Assembly (NCBI RefSeq): GCF_000019845.1
Contig: NC_010581.1
Location: 434,001 to 498,000 of the forward strand
Length of the DNA: 64,000 bases
Source of the DNA: Beijerinckia indica subsp. indica ATCC 9039
GTDB lineage: Bacteria > Pseudomonadota > Alphaproteobacteria > Rhizobiales > Beijerinckiaceae
Reading direction: 5' to 3'
How positions within the stretch are numbered: the first letter of the stretch is position 1; every line of letters begins with the position of its first letter. The notes under the pieces were generated by a model. The model searched no databases and was not told the DNA's origin. It was given only the letters and a program-made list of their open reading frames with translations. A program made the translations under genes and the position numbers. Of this stretch, positions 61,190 to 64,000 are shown one piece after another.

Positions 61190-64000
61190 TCAATGTGGCC
61201 GCTCGTCTGTGTCCCTTTCTGTGTCCATCAAGGCAAAATCAGGTGCGGAGCCGCGTGAAGCAGGCGTGTTCATCGTCTGGTCGGCATGGAGGGGGAAATC
61301 GTCGCGCACGGCGATAATACCCATTCCCAGTGGGTATCGTTCATCGATCATGAAAGAGAGGGGGCGGAAGTTTTCTTCGATCAGCACGGCTGAGATTCGT
61401 TCGCGATCGAACAGATGGACAGCGCGCAAATCGCCCCAATAGGGATTGTCCTGATTGATCTCCAGCAAGCGCCAAACCATGGTGCCACGATTACGCATGG
61501 ACAGAAACAAAGCGCCGTCGCGCCGCAGGAATCGCCGGGCCGTGCGCAGACCAAGGCGCGGATCGGCCATGCGTTCCAAACTGCGGCTCAGGCTGATGAC
61601 GCTGAAACGCTCAGGCCAGTCATGATCAATGATCTCGCCTTGATGCGCCTCGTAGCCGAGCCCTGCCAGAATGTCGGCATGGGCTTTACGGTGTTCGAGA
61701 CCGACGGGATCAAAACCCCATTCCTCCGCGGCAAATAGAAGGGAAGCGTCGCCAAAGCCGACATCGAGCCAAGCCCCTTTGGCGGCCGGGAGCCAATGGT
61801 CCATGCGTTCAACAATGGCACCGGATTGGAGCCGTCGTTTTTCCATGTCATGCCCGACGGCCTCTGCCGGCAACGTCCTCGCGAAATGCGTCGATTGCAC
61901 GATCGGGGAGAAATGGCCTTCCGCGAAAACATGGCCGCAATCTTGGCATCGCCGCCATTCGACCTTGTCCGGAAGGATGGAGCGATAGAGAGGATCGCGG
62001 GTTACGTCCGCGACCAAAAGAGGCTCATGGTGGGATCCTTGGCAAAGAGGACAGGTCTCAAAAGTGATGCGGGCGACCGTCGCGGTTTTGGCGATATGCG
62101 CCTCCTTGTATGCGTCGCTGGCTGTGTCCTTTTCAGGGGCCGCTGGGGCGACGGCGAAGGCTTCTGGTGCGAGACCATCCTCGAACCGGGTCCACATCTG
62201 TCGGTAAGCGGATTCGAGATGACGGGTATAAAGCGCGATGTCGAACAAAGGCGCGCTCTTTCTCTGCCGGAGCAATGTCTGCCGCAGGATCCGTAGATCC
62301 TCTGGATTGCGTGCGAGATGGAGCGCTCGCGCCTCGTAGTCGGCGAGGGATGTCGTGATCAGTTCCGGCAGCCCGACAGCCTGGAGGAGGCTGCCCGCGA
62401 CACGTCCGGCGAAGGTTTCGCCGGCACAGGTCAGAACCGGCAGCCCGGCCCAAAGGGCATCGCTCGTCGTCGTATGGGCATTATAGGGCAGGCAATCGAG
62501 AAACAGATCAGCCAGGCGGTGACGCGCCAGATGATCGGGGATCGCGATCCTGGGCGCGAAGACGAGCCGGTTCGGATCAATGCCGCGCTTTTCTGCCTCA
62601 TGTTGGAGATTTTCGCGGACGAGGGGGCCTGACTCGAGCAGCCAGAATACGCTGCCCGGAACGGCTTGCAACAGGCGCATCCAGAGATCGAAGAAAACGG
62701 GCGTGAGCTTGTAGGAATTATTGAAACAGCAGAAAACGAATCCGTCCTCCGGCAAGCCGCAATCAGCGCGTGTCGGTGTCAGATCGGCGATCATCCGGCG
62801 GGTATCGTTCGGCTGATAGGAAAACGGCATATGCACGATCTTCTCGGAGAAGAACGGCTGCTGATCCATCGGCAGGACGAAGGCGTCGGCGATGATATAA
62901 TCGATGAAATCGACGCCCATCGTACCGGGAAAGCCGATGAAATTCACTTGGATCGGGGCCGGGCGCAGACCCAGAATGGCGGTTCTCGCATCATTGGTGT
63001 AGCCCTTGAGGTCGACCAGAATATCGATCTCTTCCCGATGGATCAGGGCTGCCGCCTCGGTATCGGAAAGGGCCCGGATATCGACGAAACGGTCAAAGGC
63101 TTCCCGGGTCCGCAAGGCGAGTTCGCTGGAATCGTCGGGGCCGTGCGAATAAGCGATGATTTCGAACTGATCGCGATCGTGCCGCTCGAATAATTCGACC
63201 ATCAGCAAGGCGGTCGCGTGACGATAAAAATCGTTAGAAAGATAGCCAATCCTCACCTTGCGAGAGCCACGTGGGCGCGGTGAATGGGTATAGGCCTGTC
63301 GCTTATTGTCATAGGATTGGCCGAAGGCACGGCAGAGGCGATATTGCTCTGCGGCGCTGGTGTCCATGCTGATCAGCGGGAAGGGCGCGCCGACATGAGG
63401 CTCTGTTTTGAAAAGGCGGAGAAGCTCAGCCTCTTCCTCCATGATACCGGTCCAGTCGCAGATGGCGCGGCGCCGGTGATGTAGCCAGAGACGCAGATCG
63501 ATCCGCTTTGGATCATAGACGAGCGCCATGCGAAAGGCTTCGATGGCCTGATCCGGATGGCCGAGACTGTCGAGTGTCACACCAAGGCCAGCATGGGCCT
63601 GGGCGAGATTGGGCTGGAGCTGAATGGCTGTGGCATAGGCGTCATGAGCCTCCTGATACTGGCCGCGACGCTGAAGCAGATTACCGAGACTATTATAGAC
63701 GGGAGCAAAATCGGGGCGTAGAGCCAGTGCTTGTTCATAAGCCGCGAGCGCAGCGTCGAATTGCCCGAGATCTCGCAAAATATTGCCGAGCACCATATGC
63801 GGCTCGGCTGCATCTGGCCGACAAGCGATCAGCGCCTCGCAGGTCTGCAAGGCTTCTTCGTGGCGATGAAGCCGCCGCAACACATTGGCGGCATTCATGG
63901 CGCCTTCGATGAAAGCGGGATTGATGGCGACCGCCCGTCTGTAGCAGGCGAGCGCCGCCTCCCATTCGCCTTGATCTTCCAATGCGCCGCCCAGATTACA
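61190..64000 (-). CDS. TPR / O-GlcNAc-transferase-like / methyltransferase fusion protein, cut by window edge
   Basis: Frame open to the window edge, so the N-terminus lies outside; the in-frame codon at 63982 is a TTG inside a TPR unit. Over 930 residues. From the N-terminus: four or more TPR units (NPAFIEGAMNAANVLRRLHRHEEAL style) to about 140; a SPINDLY/OGT family 41 glycosyltransferase domain at about 240-610 (VRIGYLSNDFYRHATALLMVELFERHD, IDILVDLKGYT, QVNFIGFPGTMG); then a zinc-knuckle pair CPLC...CQDC at about 665-705 and a class I methyltransferase domain with LDVGFGDASLL. Likely modifies a protein, perhaps flagellin or a surface sugar. Substrate unknown. Confidence 0.85.
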   Translation of the reverse strand, partial: CNLGGALEDQGEWEAALACYRRAVAINPAFIEGAMNAANVLRRLHRHEEALQTCEALIACRPDAAEPHMVLGNILRDLGQFDAALAAYEQALALRPDFAPVYNSLGNLLQRRGQYQEAHDAYATAIQLQPNLAQAHAGLGVTLDSLGHPDQAIEAFRMALVYDPKRIDLRLWLHHRRRAICDWTGIMEEEAELLRLFKTEPHVGAPFPLISMDTSAAEQYRLCRAFGQSYDNKRQAYTHSPRPRGSRKVRIGYLSNDFYRHATALLMVELFERHDRDQFEIIAYSHGPDDSSELALRTREAFDRFVDIRALSDTEAAALIHREEIDILVDLKGYTNDARTAILGLRPAPIQVNFIGFPGTMGVDFIDYIIADAFVLPMDQQPFFSEKIVHMPFSYQPNDTRRMIADLTPTRADCGLPEDGFVFCCFNNSYKLTPVFFDLWMRLLQAVPGSVFWLLESGPLVRENLQHEAEKRGIDPNRLVFAPRIAIPDHLARHRLADLFLDCLPYNAHTTTSDALWAGLPVLTCAGETFAGRVAGSLLQAVGLPELITTSLADYEARALHLARNPEDLRILRQTLLRQRKSAPLFDIALYTRHLESAYRQMWTRFEDGLAPEAFAVAPAAPEKDTASDAYKEAHIAKTATVARITFETCPLCQGSHHEPLLVADVTRDPLYRSILPDKVEWRRCQDCGHVFAEGHFSPIVQSTHFARTLPAEAVGHDMEKRRLQSGAIVERMDHWLPAAKGAWLDVGFGDASLLFAAEEWGFDPVGLEHRKAHADILAGLGYEAHQGEIIDHDWPERFSVISLSRSLERMADPRLGLRTARRFLRRDGALFLSMRNRGTMVWRLLEINQDNPYWGDLRAVHLFDRERISAVLIEENFRPLSFMIDERYPLGMGIIAVRDDFPLHADQTMNTPASRGSAPDFALMDTERDTDERPH

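Overview
The window looks like chromosomal DNA of a free-living, nitrogen-fixing alphaproteobacterium of the order Hyphomicrobiales. Gene order, moderate GC content, a polyhydroxybutyrate locus, oxygen-sensitive NifA and a Ku/LigD repair set fit the Beijerinckiaceae best (Beijerinckia-like). This is inference from gene content; no database was searched. No tRNA, rRNA, CRISPR array, complete insertion sequence or prophage was recognised.

Layout. 0.5-5.9 kb: glycerol regulon (glpR divergent from glpD-glpF-glpK) with three GlpR-type operators. 6.0-9.8 kb: non-homologous end joining (ku, ligD, second ku). 9.9-11.0 kb: a Fic-domain protein with a small VbhA-like partner. 11.2-15.4 kb: late cobalamin synthesis (cobO, cobQ, cbiB, cobC-type decarboxylase). 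15.7-18.5 kb: an iron-uptake locus of the ftr type (P19-like protein, cupredoxin, polyferredoxin) with no permease gene in it. 19.0-33.0 kb: a nif accessory cluster with nifA, two 2[4Fe-4S] ferredoxins, two LRV iron-sulfur proteins, nifB, an IscA-like gene, two nifZ, nifS, nifT, a DegT-family protein, a [2Fe-2S] ferredoxin, a CxxC protein, a SIR2-like protein, a truncated globin and a protein of unknown function. The structural genes nifHDK are not in the window. 33.0-39.0 kb: housekeeping block on the minus strand (rplU, rpmA, GNAT, obgE, proB, proA, nadD). 39.6-46.0 kb: M23 peptidase, small unknowns, ispA, mtgA, rpmF. 46.1-49.4 kb: phaB, phaA and phaR. 49.4-64 kb: mixed housekeeping genes (gloB, an esterase, gluQ, ispG, galU, purK, purE) ending in a large TPR/O-GlcNAc-transferase/methyltransferase fusion cut by the window edge.

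How the nif genes work together. NifA carries the cysteine pattern of oxygen-sensitive NifA. Three good sigma-54 promoters precede fdx1, nifB and nifS, with NifA-type upstream sites best seen before nifB. The set serves cofactor assembly (NifB, ferredoxins, NifS, NifZ, NifT). A 3' module of less known genes ends at a strong terminator that abuts nadD.

Most interesting items: (1) a roughly 100-bp two-hairpin repeat present in three complete copies and one partial copy, which supplies the stop codon of both ligD and nifA; (2) a Fic protein and its antitoxin-like partner that have both lost key residues; (3) a DegT-family aminotransferase homologue inside the nif cluster with Gly at the PLP-lysine position; (4) a compact nif-linked module of altered [2Fe-2S] ferredoxin, CxxC protein, SIR2-like protein and truncated globin.
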